Source: Chitinophaga pinensis
GTDB taxonomy: Bacteria > Bacteroidota > Bacteroidia > Flavobacteriales_D > Crocinitomicaceae
Direction: 5' to 3'
Assembly (NCBI GenBank): GCA_945868555.1
Contig: CAMBMC010000086.1
Coordinates: 1-8,979 of the forward strand
Length of the DNA: 8,979 nucleotides
Made by a program: the position numbers and the translations under genes
The notes under the pieces: generated by a model
The model's input: the letters and a program-made list of their open reading frames with translations, nothing else
Told to the model about the DNA's origin: nothing
The model's database searches: none
Shown here: piece after piece, positions 1 through 5,905 of the stretch
Position numbering within the stretch: the stretch's first letter is position 1
How the letters are laid out: each line of letters opens with the position of its first letter

Positions 1-19
1 AAAACTTTGGTCCCCGCAC

Positions 20-50
20 TTGTAAAGGAATTTCGATAATACTATATTTG
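20..50 (+). promoter_or_regulatory. Promoter of tRNA-Ser (Bacteroidota type)
   Basis: TTG at 20-22, a 20-nt spacer, then TATATTTG at 43-50, a perfect match to the Bacteroidota -7 consensus TAnnTTTG at the usual TTG spacing (about 17-23 nt). The tRNA begins 10 nt further on, which fits a start site just before the mature 5' end. This site sets the reference for what an ordinary promoter of this genome looks like, against which the longer-spaced element promoters can be judged. Confidence 0.75.
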
Positions 51-60
51 CAGCCCCATT

Positions 61-147
61 GGTGAGGTGGGTGAGTGGCTTAAACCACCAGTTTGCTAAA
101 CTGACGAACGGGAAACTGTTCCGGGGGTTCGAATCCCCCCCTCACCG
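61..147 (+). tRNA. tRNA-Ser (anticodon GCT)
   Basis: A full cloverleaf can be folded by eye. The acceptor stem GGTGAGG (61-67) pairs with CCTCACC (140-146), followed by discriminator G147. The D stem is GGT/ACC (70-72 with 84-86). The anticodon loop TTGCTAA is at 93-99 with GCT at 95-97, and the anticodon stem has one C-A mismatch at its outer pair. The long class II variable arm is closed by GAAC/GTTC (106-109 with 118-121). The T arm is GGGGG-TTCGAAT-CCCCC (123-139). The long variable arm and GCT anticodon identify serine, reading AGC and AGT codons. CCA is not encoded. An integrase gene starts 273 nt downstream and reads away from the tRNA, so the 3' part of this gene is the likely chromosomal attachment site of the element. 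No second copy of its 3' end was seen in the window. Confidence 0.96.
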
Positions 148-180
148 CTAGAAGGGTTTTCATTTCGCTTCAATTACCTT

Positions 181-216
181 TAAACCGTTGTTCTGCAACG
201 GTTTACTTGTTTTATA
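181..216 (+). terminator. Hairpin terminator after tRNA-Ser
   Basis: A 10-bp perfect stem, TAAACCGTTG (181-190) with CAACGGTTTA (196-205), encloses a 5-nt loop TTCTG and is followed by the T-rich CTTGTTTTATA. It lies 33 nt past the tRNA and fits its transcription terminator. The T run is interrupted, so intrinsic termination may be imperfect. Confidence 0.6.
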
Positions 217-255
217 GGGTTTTGCGCTGTTCTCATTTTTTCACTTTTGTTCGCG

Positions 256-279
256 TTTTTGGTCCTTTTTGACCAAAAA
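256..279. repeat. 9-bp inverted repeat in putative att region
   Basis: TTTTTGGTC (256-264) is the exact reverse complement of GACCAAAAA (271-279), with a 6-nt CTTTTT spacer. The right arm runs straight into the first copy of the direct repeat at 275-290. No T run follows the hairpin. A protein-binding site, for example for integrase or an accessory factor, is as likely as an RNA hairpin. Confidence 0.55.
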
Positions 280-311
280 TGTTTCACCAAGAAAAAAAAA
301 TGTTTCACCAA
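275..311 (+). repeat. Tandem 16-nt direct repeat, period 21 nt (possible integrase arm sites)
   Basis: AAAAATGTTTCACCAA occurs perfectly at 275-290 and 296-311, separated by 5 nt. The 21-nt period puts both copies on the same face of the helix. It lies between the tRNA and the integrase gene, where tRNA-integrating elements carry the arm-type binding sites of their tyrosine recombinase. The repeat is seen directly; the role is inferred. Confidence 0.65.
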
Positions 312-344
312 AACTCAACCCGCGATTTCATTGGGATAACCCAA

Positions 345-397
345 TTGTCATTCGCCGGTTTTGGCAGGAAATCGTTCAAATCAACGCACTTGATTTG
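345..397 (+). promoter_or_regulatory. Regulated promoter of integrase with 29-nt shared element (copy 1)
   Basis: Positions 345-373 carry a 29-nt sequence that recurs with one mismatch on the minus strand at 6151-6179. It has an imperfect dyad around GCCGGTTTTGGC. After 16 nt comes TTGATTTG (390-397), a 7/8 match to TAnnTTTG, and the integrase ATG follows at 421. The nearest upstream TTG (361-363) is 26 nt from the box, longer than the usual 17-23. Promoter activity is inferred; the shared spacing with the second copy is the main support. Confidence 0.6.
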
Positions 398-420
398 AAA
401 CATAAACCAAAACCTAAGAT

Positions 421-1659
421 ATGACATTGCATTTCTTCCTCAAGCTCAATCGCCCCATTCAAGGCGAATTTCCCATTGTTTGTCGAATCACCAACAACCG
501 CCAAAAAACGGAATTCCAAATCCCCTTCCTCACGTGTCCTGAAAATTGTTGGGACAAGACCTCTGAAACCGCCCTACCCTACGCACCCATGCAGTTGGAA
601 ATCAATCGCCAAGTGCAGTACTACAAATCCACAGCCGCAGAAATCCAATATGAATACGGCAAGGCGGGCCGACAAATAACCATCAATCTGCTAAAGAACT
701 ACCTCCTAGGCAAACAGAAGACCCATTGGAACTTGATGGATTATGCCAACCATTACATCGCCAAGCGTGAAAAAACTGAAGGCAAGCGAATCGGAATAAC
801 CCATATCGCCAAAACCTTCGAATACGTAAAAGCATTCTTGGAGCAAAATGGACAAAAAGACATTCCCCTAGACCATATCAACAAGGGCTGGATCACGGAC
901 CTACACAACTTTTTCAAATACTACAAGATCGACAGCTACGGTAAGAAGTTTGCCCTTAGCACAATTCACAAACACTTTAGCAAGATCAAAACGGTCTTGC
1001 ATGATGCGGTAAACAATGATGTGTTGGTCAAAAACCCGTTCGATGGCTATCGCATTACCAAACCCAAATCTACCCGCATTGGACTTGAACCCCATGAATT
1101 GAAAGCACTGATTGAATTGGAACTGCCACCCTACGGCGAATTGGACAATGTGCGATGTGCGTTCATCTTTTGTTGCTTCACAGGTTTGCGGTACGGCGAT
1201 TCTCAGAACATGTTGATGTCGAACATCCGCCTCAACAAAACCAACCAACGAAACGAGTTGTATTTCATTCAGCAAAAGACAAGCAACGTTGTAGAAACTT
1301 ACCATACCGTTCCCTTAATCAAACATGCGATGTCAATCCTAGATAAGTACAATACCTATTACATCAGGAGGTACAAGGGCAAATTGCTACCCAAACTCAC
1401 GAACCAACATAGCAACCGGGTATTAAAGGAATTGGCGGCGATGGCAGAGATTGAAAAGGAACTCACCTTCCACATTAGTCGCCACACCATTGGGGTGATT
1501 GGTCCGTTCTGCGGATTCAGTCGTGATTTATCCAACGCTTGGATTGGGCACTCTCAAACCCAGGGCGATTACACCTACAGCCACGTGGTTGTGAATGCAC
1601 TACACCAGCACGCCAAGAAGTTGGAAGAGTACTTGGATGAGAATGTTTGGAAGGTTTGA
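421..1659 (+). CDS. Tyrosine recombinase / integrase
   Basis: A 412-residue site-specific recombinase of the Bacteroidota integrase type, expected to catalyse integration and excision of the element through a 3'-phosphotyrosine intermediate. The order is a beta-rich arm-binding N-terminus (about 1-95), a SAM-like core-binding domain (about 100-205) and a C-terminal catalytic domain (about 215-400). The catalytic set appears intact: R257 in FTGLRYGD, K286 in QQKTS, H351 and R354 in HISRH, H377 in WIGHS, and nucleophile Y386 in YTYSHV. The stretch between HISRH and WIGHS (GVIGPFCGFSRDLSNA) departs from the common wording of this family. The ATG at 421 gives a full arm domain and sits 23 nt after a -7-like box. 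It reads away from tRNA-Ser, the usual arrangement for a tRNA-targeting integrase. Length is normal for the family. It shares an upstream 29-nt element with the excisionase-like gene at 5896-6108. Confidence 0.93.
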   Translation: MTLHFFLKLNRPIQGEFPIVCRITNNRQKTEFQIPFLTCPENCWDKTSETALPYAPMQLEINRQVQYYKSTAAEIQYEYGKAGRQITINLLKNYLLGKQKTHWNLMDYANHYIAKREKTEGKRIGITHIAKTFEYVKAFLEQNGQKDIPLDHINKGWITDLHNFFKYYKIDSYGKKFALSTIHKHFSKIKTVLHDAVNNDVLVKNPFDGYRITKPKSTRIGLEPHELKALIELELPPYGELDNVRCAFIFCCFTGLRYGDSQNMLMSNIRLNKTNQRNELYFIQQKTSNVVETYHTVPLIKHAMSILDKYNTYYIRRYKGKLLPKLTNQHSNRVLKELAAMAEIEKELTFHISRHTIGVIGPFCGFSRDLSNAWIGHSQTQGDYTYSHVVVNALHQHAKKLEEYLDENVWKV

Positions 1660-1662
1660 GTG

Positions 1663-1670
1663 GATATTTG
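1663..1670 (+). promoter_or_regulatory. Possible -7 box before the 94-residue gene
   Basis: GATATTTG matches TAnnTTTG at 7 of 8 positions and lies 17 nt before the ATG at 1688. A TTG at 1633-1635 is 27 nt upstream of it. One box in AT-rich DNA can arise by chance, and the gene could equally be read through from the integrase. Confidence 0.3.
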
Positions 1671-1687
1671 TAAAAATAGCAACCAAA

Positions 1688-1972
1688 ATGATACAATTCA
1701 AAAGAACTATCAACCCTCCAACAACCAATTCAAGTAATCATGGAGATTCCGGCTCGATTTTAATTTGTTCAATTATATTCAAAAACAAAAAGTACGGTGT
1801 GGAGGGCCGAAAGTTTGGAACGGAATCCATTTACTGGGATGTTGAGGATTTAGGGTTCGTAATCACCTCAAGCCATAGCCCCATCATTTTTTCCTTAAAT
1901 GCATTGAATACACACGAGAATATTCAAACTTTCACGATGTGGCAAAAGGCGGGGATTAACTTACTTAATTAG
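1688..1972 (+). CDS. Small protein of unknown function (94 aa)
   Basis: I do not recognise this protein. The ATG at 1688, 28 nt after the integrase stop, gives 94 residues; a longer frame reaching back to 1595 would run inside the integrase. The first 25 residues are polar and rich in N, T and S. The rest looks like a compact mainly beta fold, with alternating hydrophobics (ILICSIIFKNKKYGVEGR), an IYWDVEDLGFVI stretch and an aromatic end (TFTMWQKAGINLL). No signal peptide or membrane segment is seen; the hydrophobic run near residue 27 is too short. Codon usage looks like real coding. It lies between the integrase and a DUF6717-like gene, a place typical of accessory cargo. It could be an immunity or antitoxin-like protein, but nothing in the sequence proves that. 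Confidence 0.55.
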   Translation: MIQFKRTINPPTTNSSNHGDSGSILICSIIFKNKKYGVEGRKFGTESIYWDVEDLGFVITSSHSPIIFSLNALNTHENIQTFTMWQKAGINLLN

Positions 1973-2013
1973 TTTGTGTAACCGTGACTCTGCAATTGAA
2001 TCATAACGATTAA

Positions 2014-2063
2014 TTGACAAGGTTGTCAAGAACGCAAATGAGTAAAATCATGGGTGAAATTTG
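2014..2063 (+). promoter_or_regulatory. Dyad operator (copy 1) and -7 box of the DUF6717-like gene
   Basis: TTGACAAGGTTGTCAA at 2014-2029 is a perfect dyad, TTGACAA and TTGTCAA around GG. Exactly 26 nt later comes GAAATTTG (2056-2063), 7/8 to TAnnTTTG, preceded by GGGT. The start codon is at 2087. The same dyad, with one change, sits at 3826-3841 with the same 26-nt spacing on both sides. No TTG lies 17-23 nt upstream of the box, so the dyad may bind an activator that replaces the -33 contact. That role is inferred. Confidence 0.6.
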
Positions 2064-2086
2064 TATAAACAAAGCAGACAACCGCC

Positions 2087-2464
2087 ATGAAAACGAAAAC
2101 GAAAAGCAACACGACATTTATGCGTTCGCAGACGCACTCATTTGATTTTTACAGGGACGATTCTGGTTGGTACATTGATTTTCCGGAGTTCATCGATCAA
2201 GGTCTCGGGACAAAGGCTGATCTAGCGATGATTTCAGGAGCTGACCAAATGCTTGATTATCTTAGTGGAGGATCAAACATAGTAGAACTTACATTTTCCA
2301 ATCGTGAATTACCAAATGCCCGTTTTCACTTAAAAATGTTTGCCCACACTGTCTGGGGAGCAACATACAAAACCAATATTGACTTGGTTCCTCAGGTTTG
2401 GTTATGTAACGTATCCAAAGTGATTTTCGGCGACAAACACCCAATAAATATTTTTGTAAAATAG
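2087..2464 (+). CDS. DUF6717-like protein (125 aa)
   Basis: From memory of the family, the residue 20-60 stretch (FDFYRDDSGWYIDFPEF, then LAMISGADQMLDYLSGG) and the late WLCNVSKVIFGDKHP segment resemble small DUF6717 proteins of Bacteroidota and other bacteria, whose pattern runs WYIDLPE, MVAGAD, LLD, then WLCDVT and FG. The family has no established biochemical role that I know of. Length (125 aa) is in the expected range. It has no signal peptide or membrane segment, so it is probably cytoplasmic. The ATG at 2087 is used; the first 12 residues are Lys- and Thr-rich and poorly conserved, so M12 (2120) is a possible later start. It is convergent with the 420-residue gene, with only 32 nt between stop codons. 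Its promoter shares a dyad with that gene and the VWA gene, suggesting joint control. Confidence 0.75.
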   Translation: MKTKTKSNTTFMRSQTHSFDFYRDDSGWYIDFPEFIDQGLGTKADLAMISGADQMLDYLSGGSNIVELTFSNRELPNARFHLKMFAHTVWGATYKTNIDLVPQVWLCNVSKVIFGDKHPINIFVK

Positions 2465-2496
2465 CCAACCCAAGTGCGATGGGATTCATTTGGGGA

Positions 2497-3759
2497 TCAA
2501 CCCACAAACTCCCGGCGGATGTTGATCTTTTTTGCCTCGCCACGAACCCCCAAAATTTGGTAAGGCAAACTCACCTGCTCCCCCAATAAATTCTCAAAAG
2601 CCTTGTTGATGGTCGATAGCTTCTCGTTGATACTGTTTTCCCTGGGGTCGCAAATCGCATTAATCCGCTTCAACAGCACTTCCCTATTGGTGTGCGTAGC
2701 CATATTCAAGTAATTGCTATGCAGTTCCTCCCGGTGATTTGAAAGCATGGGCAGTTCAATACCCTCCGGGTGATTCAGGAACAATTTGTACAAGGCCCTG
2801 CAAATCGGATTCAGTGCCACTTTTTGATCGCCCACAAATAATTTGCCATCGTAATTAAAATACACCCGCTCTAAAGGCTGCATCAGCATCATCGGTTGCT
2901 CACCAGCCAACAGTTGATTGAGCCCCCCACCCGTTTGGCCCAGCAATTGTGCGTATCGATTCAAAGAGATATCGAGCAATTGTCGCATCCCTTCGTCCAG
3001 ATTCAGGGCATTCACGGTATCGAAAAGACGCTGTAGTTCCGGCGTAATAATGGCATTATCTCTACCCCATTTGGTGAGCTTGGCTGCAAGACCATCGTCC
3101 CGATGCTGCAAAAACTCCGCTGAGGTTTCGGCCAACGCATTGCTTGGATTCGCCTCTGGAATTTCCCATTTGCCATCGTCTACAAGCTTTTTGAAGTCGA
3201 AATTCTGAATCGTTTCTTTGGGATCCCATTCTTGAGAGGCCATGAATTCCTCCAGATGCATCGGATCAAGCTGCCATTTGCGATTGGGCTTTGTGATGGG
3301 TTCGCGCATCGATGCAGAAACATGGGCATTCGGCGGCAGCAAGTAATCGGCCAGCGCCACTTCGGGATCCACATCGGCGGGCAATCGCTCAAATTCAAAA
3401 TATCCCGGTTTGAGGTAAAAGAGGTACGCACCTGCCGACAAATTGAGGCCAAACATATCGTCGAGCTGTTGATATACCTCTTGCTCTGAGGATGTAGATG
3501 CCACAATGAAAAGCGCCTGCTGTTGCTGAACGCTGGTGAGCTTCTGAAAACTGGGGTAATACACCTCAAGGTATTGTCTAAGGCCTTCGGTAAAATTGGG
3601 ATTTTGTTGTTGGGTAAGCGCGGGCAAGAAAATCAGATTGAAGCCCTTTTTCTGAAAACCAAATTGCAATTGAAACAGATTGTCGAGGAAGAATTTCCGG
3701 TATTGAGTCTCCCCTCTTTCAACGTACAACGCGATAATGGCCATGCTTTTAGTATTCAT
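2497..3759 (-). CDS. 420-aa protein with conserved Bacteroidota C-terminal domain; possible regulator
   Basis: A two-part protein. The N-terminal half (about 1-125: MAIIALYVERG, GFNLIFLPAL, ALFIVASTS, AGAYLFYLKPGYFEFERL) alternates hydrophobic strands and helices. A linker (about 125-290) contains Gln/Asn-rich and acidic stretches. The C-terminal part (about 298-417) has the pattern LNPICRALYKLFLNHPEGI, then a helix with REEL, then CDPRENSINEKLSTINKAF, and finally the YQILGVRGEAKKI ending. I know this C-terminal pattern from uncharacterised Bacteroidota proteins, where it reads like a winged-helix output domain; a DNA-binding role is inferred. The ATG at 3759 is chosen; an upstream TTG is less likely, and ATG at 3744 is also possible. 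It is divergent from the VWA gene across a shared dyad operator, so autoregulation or control of the VWA gene is plausible. No signal peptide or transmembrane segment is seen. Confidence 0.85.
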   Translation of the reverse strand: MNTKSMAIIALYVERGETQYRKFFLDNLFQLQFGFQKKGFNLIFLPALTQQQNPNFTEGLRQYLEVYYPSFQKLTSVQQQQALFIVASTSSEQEVYQQLDDMFGLNLSAGAYLFYLKPGYFEFERLPADVDPEVALADYLLPPNAHVSASMREPITKPNRKWQLDPMHLEEFMASQEWDPKETIQNFDFKKLVDDGKWEIPEANPSNALAETSAEFLQHRDDGLAAKLTKWGRDNAIITPELQRLFDTVNALNLDEGMRQLLDISLNRYAQLLGQTGGGLNQLLAGEQPMMLMQPLERVYFNYDGKLFVGDQKVALNPICRALYKLFLNHPEGIELPMLSNHREELHSNYLNMATHTNREVLLKRINAICDPRENSINEKLSTINKAFENLLGEQVSLPYQILGVRGEAKKINIRREFVG

Positions 3760-3791
3760 CAAATTTATGTACCCACCCTTGGATTTCCTAA

Positions 3792-3875
3792 CAAATTTGG
3801 GGCATCTACCGAGTTTTGAGACCTTTTGACAAGGTTGCCAAAATCTTTAGAGCGATACCATTGGGGTCAATTTTG
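3792..3875. promoter_or_regulatory. Divergent promoter region with shared dyad operator (copy 2)
   Basis: TTGACAAGGTTGCCAA at 3826-3841 matches 15 of 16 positions of the dyad at 2014-2029. On the plus side CAATTTTG (3868-3875) starts after exactly 26 nt and is preceded by GGGT, as at copy 1. On the minus side CAAATTTG (3799 down to 3792) also lies exactly 26 nt from the dyad. Both boxes match TAnnTTTG at 7/8. The VWA start (3894) and the 420-residue protein start (3759) follow at 18 and 32 nt. One bound protein could therefore control both genes at once. Confidence 0.6.
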
Positions 3876-3893
3876 CATTCTAATCTCACAGCC

Positions 3894-4628
3894 ATGACAA
3901 CCGAAACACATCAACCCGAAAACAGCCAATCAACGAATTTTTCCAACAACAATCAAACCACAAATTCCATGAACCACGAAACACATCGAACCGAAAAACA
4001 GTCTGCCAACGCCATTACATTAATGATCATCGACGAAAGTGGATCGATGATGAGCTTGAAACGAGCCACCGAGGAAAGTCACCTGGGCATCTTGCAGAAA
4101 ATCAAATCCGAGTGCACCGAAATGCCCAACTTGAACCAATATGTGAATACTTGGCTGTTCGAAAGCCATCGCATCGAAGAATGTCAAACCTTAACCAAAA
4201 TCCAAGCCGACGATACCCTCAAATCGATCGACCTGCGACCCAACGGCTCCACCCCACTTTTCGACGCCATCGGAAAGGCGTGCACGCAACTGGAAATCGC
4301 CATGAGCAATCTAAAATTTCAGCCCGAGGACACCATGGTGACTGTGGCGGTATTTACAGACGGGGAAGAAAATAGCAGTCGGATTTTCACCCAGGGCGAA
4401 ATCAAACGGTTGGTTACGCGATTAAAAACGAAGGGGTGGTCGTTCAACTATTACGGCACCGATACCTCCGTGGAAGAGATGCAGGAGCGTTTGGCATTCG
4501 ACGGTGGAATGGTAATGGAAAAGAGTAACGACGGATTCCGCACTGGCATGGCAAGTTTCTCCATGTCTAGTAGTAAATTAAAATCAAACTGGCTCAATGA
4601 CTGGATGAAAGAGGATTTTCAGGAATGA
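3894..4628 (+). CDS. VWA-domain protein with intact MIDAS
   Basis: A 244-residue single-domain von Willebrand factor A protein. The metal-ion-dependent adhesion site is complete: D47-x-S49-x-S51 in IDESGSM, T120 in NGSTPLFDAIG, and D156 in FTDGEENSS. The last motif, followed by a GWSFNYYGTD strand (about 193-202), is typical of a Bacteroidota VWA family. Residues 1-40 are a polar, disordered-looking Asn/Thr/Gln-rich leader. VWA domains bind protein partners through a divalent metal, often as scaffolds in multiprotein complexes; the partner here is unknown. With no signal peptide or membrane anchor it is probably cytoplasmic. The ATG at 3894 lies 18 nt after a -7-like box; ATG at 3969, where the opening sequence is nearly repeated, is an alternative start giving 219 aa. 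It diverges from the 420-residue gene, with a common operator, which suggests functional partnership. Confidence 0.9.
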   Translation: MTTETHQPENSQSTNFSNNNQTTNSMNHETHRTEKQSANAITLMIIDESGSMMSLKRATEESHLGILQKIKSECTEMPNLNQYVNTWLFESHRIEECQTLTKIQADDTLKSIDLRPNGSTPLFDAIGKACTQLEIAMSNLKFQPEDTMVTVAVFTDGEENSSRIFTQGEIKRLVTRLKTKGWSFNYYGTDTSVEEMQERLAFDGGMVMEKSNDGFRTGMASFSMSSSKLKSNWLNDWMKEDFQE

Positions 4629-4755
4629 TGCTATCGTGTATTGAAGATTTTTAGAATGATACACACAATTGGCTCTGAAACGATTGAATTGAATCAATAT
4701 CAGAATTCCAACTAATCGCCTAAGCATTATTCTTTAATAAAGATCCTGCCCCAAA

Positions 4756-4790
4756 CAAAAAATGCCTTCAAATAATGAAGGCATTTTTTT
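4756..4790. terminator. Bidirectional intrinsic terminator
   Basis: ATGCCTTCA (4762-4770) pairs with TGAAGGCAT (4776-4784) around a 5-nt loop AATAA. An A run precedes the stem and a T run (4784-4790) follows it, so the hairpin has a U tract in both directions. It lies between the convergent VWA gene (stop at 4628) and the 171-residue minus-strand gene (stop at 4882) and would end both transcripts. Confidence 0.85.
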
Positions 4791-4881
4791 AAATAACACG
4801 CTGGAAAACTGACATCCAAATGCTGCGAATTAACAACTAGGGCTCCGTTATCAAATGTAATTTTAGAATTTAGCAACTTTG

Positions 4882-5397
4882 TCAGATTTTTTTAATTTCC
4901 TTTGTCAATTGGGCAACAACTTTAGTAATTAAATCTGGATAGGACTGGATTATATCCATCATATAATCCACCCACGTTTGATGCATCTCCATGATGAACT
5001 TTTTACCTGTTTTCGATAAATCATGAAAATTATTCATCAAATAGTATGAGAGTGCGCCTGTAGCAATAAACCGATACTTCCTTAAATTCTCTGCCATTTT
5101 AGAACAAGGATCATATTCGTTTAAATCATCTGAATGATTGTTATAACTTTCCTTTTTGATATTGATTTCCATCGCTAATTGGGTAATGGCTGCGCTAATC
5201 CGCGCTGAATCGATGTCTGACGTAGCCAACATATATTCGGTGAATAGTTTTTGAAAAGCGTAGATGACTCGCGTCTCCAATTTTGACAGTGGCAAATCAT
5301 GCTTCGACAAATACAATGATAGTGCGACGTTTGAATGGAATTGATAATTCAATACATTAAATTCCATTGAGCAGTTTTTTAGTTGATTTTTATTCAT
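4882..5397 (-). CDS. 171-aa helical protein with internal duplication, function unknown
   Basis: I do not recognise a family. The predicted character is all-alpha, with no signal peptide and no clear membrane segment. Residues 18-56 and 108-146 align without gaps over 39 positions with about 13 identities. Shared positions include Y-x-F, then A-L-S-x-Y-L, then L-S-K, a central I, and a closing Y-M. The offset is exactly 90 residues. The linker (about 62-105) is polar and acidic (SYNNHSDDLNEYD). The protein therefore looks like a two-repeat helical bundle that arose by duplication within the gene. ATG at 5397 is used; M11 (5367) is an alternative just before the first repeat. It lies downstream of the zinc-finger gene on the same strand, separated by 142 nt containing a hairpin, so it is probably a separate unit. 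Its coding sequence is more AT-rich than the integrase or VWA genes. Confidence 0.8.
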   Translation of the reverse strand: MNKNQLKNCSMEFNVLNYQFHSNVALSLYLSKHDLPLSKLETRVIYAFQKLFTEYMLATSDIDSARISAAITQLAMEINIKKESYNNHSDDLNEYDPCSKMAENLRKYRFIATGALSYYLMNNFHDLSKTGKKFIMEMHQTWVDYMMDIIQSYPDLITKVVAQLTKEIKKI

Positions 5398-5441
5398 ATG
5401 TTTTATTTTTAAGGATAGTTTGTTTGAATATTAAATTGAAA

Positions 5442-5459
5442 CCGCTAAAAGGTTAGCGG
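5442..5459 (-). terminator. 7-bp hairpin, terminator or operator
   Basis: CCGCTAA (5442-5448) and TTAGCGG (5453-5459) form a perfect dyad with a 4-nt centre. Read on the minus strand the stem is followed by TTTCAATTT, giving a weak intrinsic terminator for the zinc-finger gene that ends at 5540. It also sits 44 nt upstream of the 171-residue gene start, the distance seen for the 29-nt elements, so an operator role cannot be excluded. No good -7 box was found between it and that gene. Confidence 0.5.
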
Positions 5460-5539
5460 AAAATTCTACATTCGTATTTCTTGATTATCAATTGCTGAAG
5501 TTAGTTTTGTTTAGTTTTGGAAACCCATGCCAGAATTTG

Positions 5540-5905
5540 TCAAACCGAGACCAGCTCAAATCCTAATTCCGTGGATCTTAATCCCAAATCATAACACCAA
5601 TATGTAACAGCATCACCTGCCTCGCGATTGATGGCGCACCTCGAACAATATTGTAGTTTGTAGTGCATATTATACAATTCGGTTCTTAGAAAAATCCGAC
5701 CAACAGGCAGGGCCTTTAGAATCCGATAATTGGCAATAATCATATTGTTCTCTAGACGGATCATCTCCATTTCTTCGCCGTTAACAGAAGCATGGTGGCG
5801 GCCGCGACAGCGATCGCTACAGAAAATTTTTCGCGAATTAGATGCTGGGAATACCTCGTCGCACAGCGCGAAAGCGCATTTTTTCTCTTCAAATTTCAAG
5901 CCCAT
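5540..5905 (-). CDS. Small zinc-finger protein (121 aa)
   Basis: The N-terminus carries C10-x4-C15-x13-C29-x3-C33 (KKCAFALCDEVF, then KIFCSDRCRGRHH). This is the F-C-S-x-x-C-R type of treble-clef-like finger found in small phage and plasmid proteins and suggests zinc-dependent nucleic-acid or protein binding. A second cysteine group, C87-x2-C90 with C104 (YCSRC and YWCYD), may hold another metal with a fourth ligand I cannot assign. The middle is helical. The exact family is not known to me. Its ATG lies inside the end of the HTH gene: the two frames overlap by 10 nt (5896-5905), so the two are almost certainly translationally coupled in one operon. With the excisionase-like partner it probably belongs to the excision or maintenance functions of the element; that is inferred from context only. 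Confidence 0.8.
   Translation of the reverse strand: MGLKFEEKKCAFALCDEVFPASNSRKIFCSDRCRGRHHASVNGEEMEMIRLENNMIIANYRILKALPVGRIFLRTELYNMHYKLQYCSRCAINREAGDAVTYWCYDLGLRSTELGFELVSV

Noticed and set aside
275..311. CRISPR-like array
   Set aside because: There are only two repeat copies, with a 5-nt spacer, and no cas genes.
901..1305. 134-codon minus-strand frame inside the integrase gene
   Set aside because: It lies wholly opposite a well-identified integrase with intact catalytic motifs and has no promoter or recognisable domain.
1595..1687. Upstream extension of the 94-residue gene into the integrase
   Set aside because: The extension would overlap the integrase C-terminus in another frame; ATG at 1688 lies after a -7-like box.
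2465..2496. Possible terminator between the convergent genes
   Set aside because: Only a weak 5-bp CCCAA/TTGGG pairing with a large loop and no T run could be found.
3180..3569. Frames on both strands inside the 420-residue gene
   Set aside because: They overlap the conserved-looking main frame and show no domain character.
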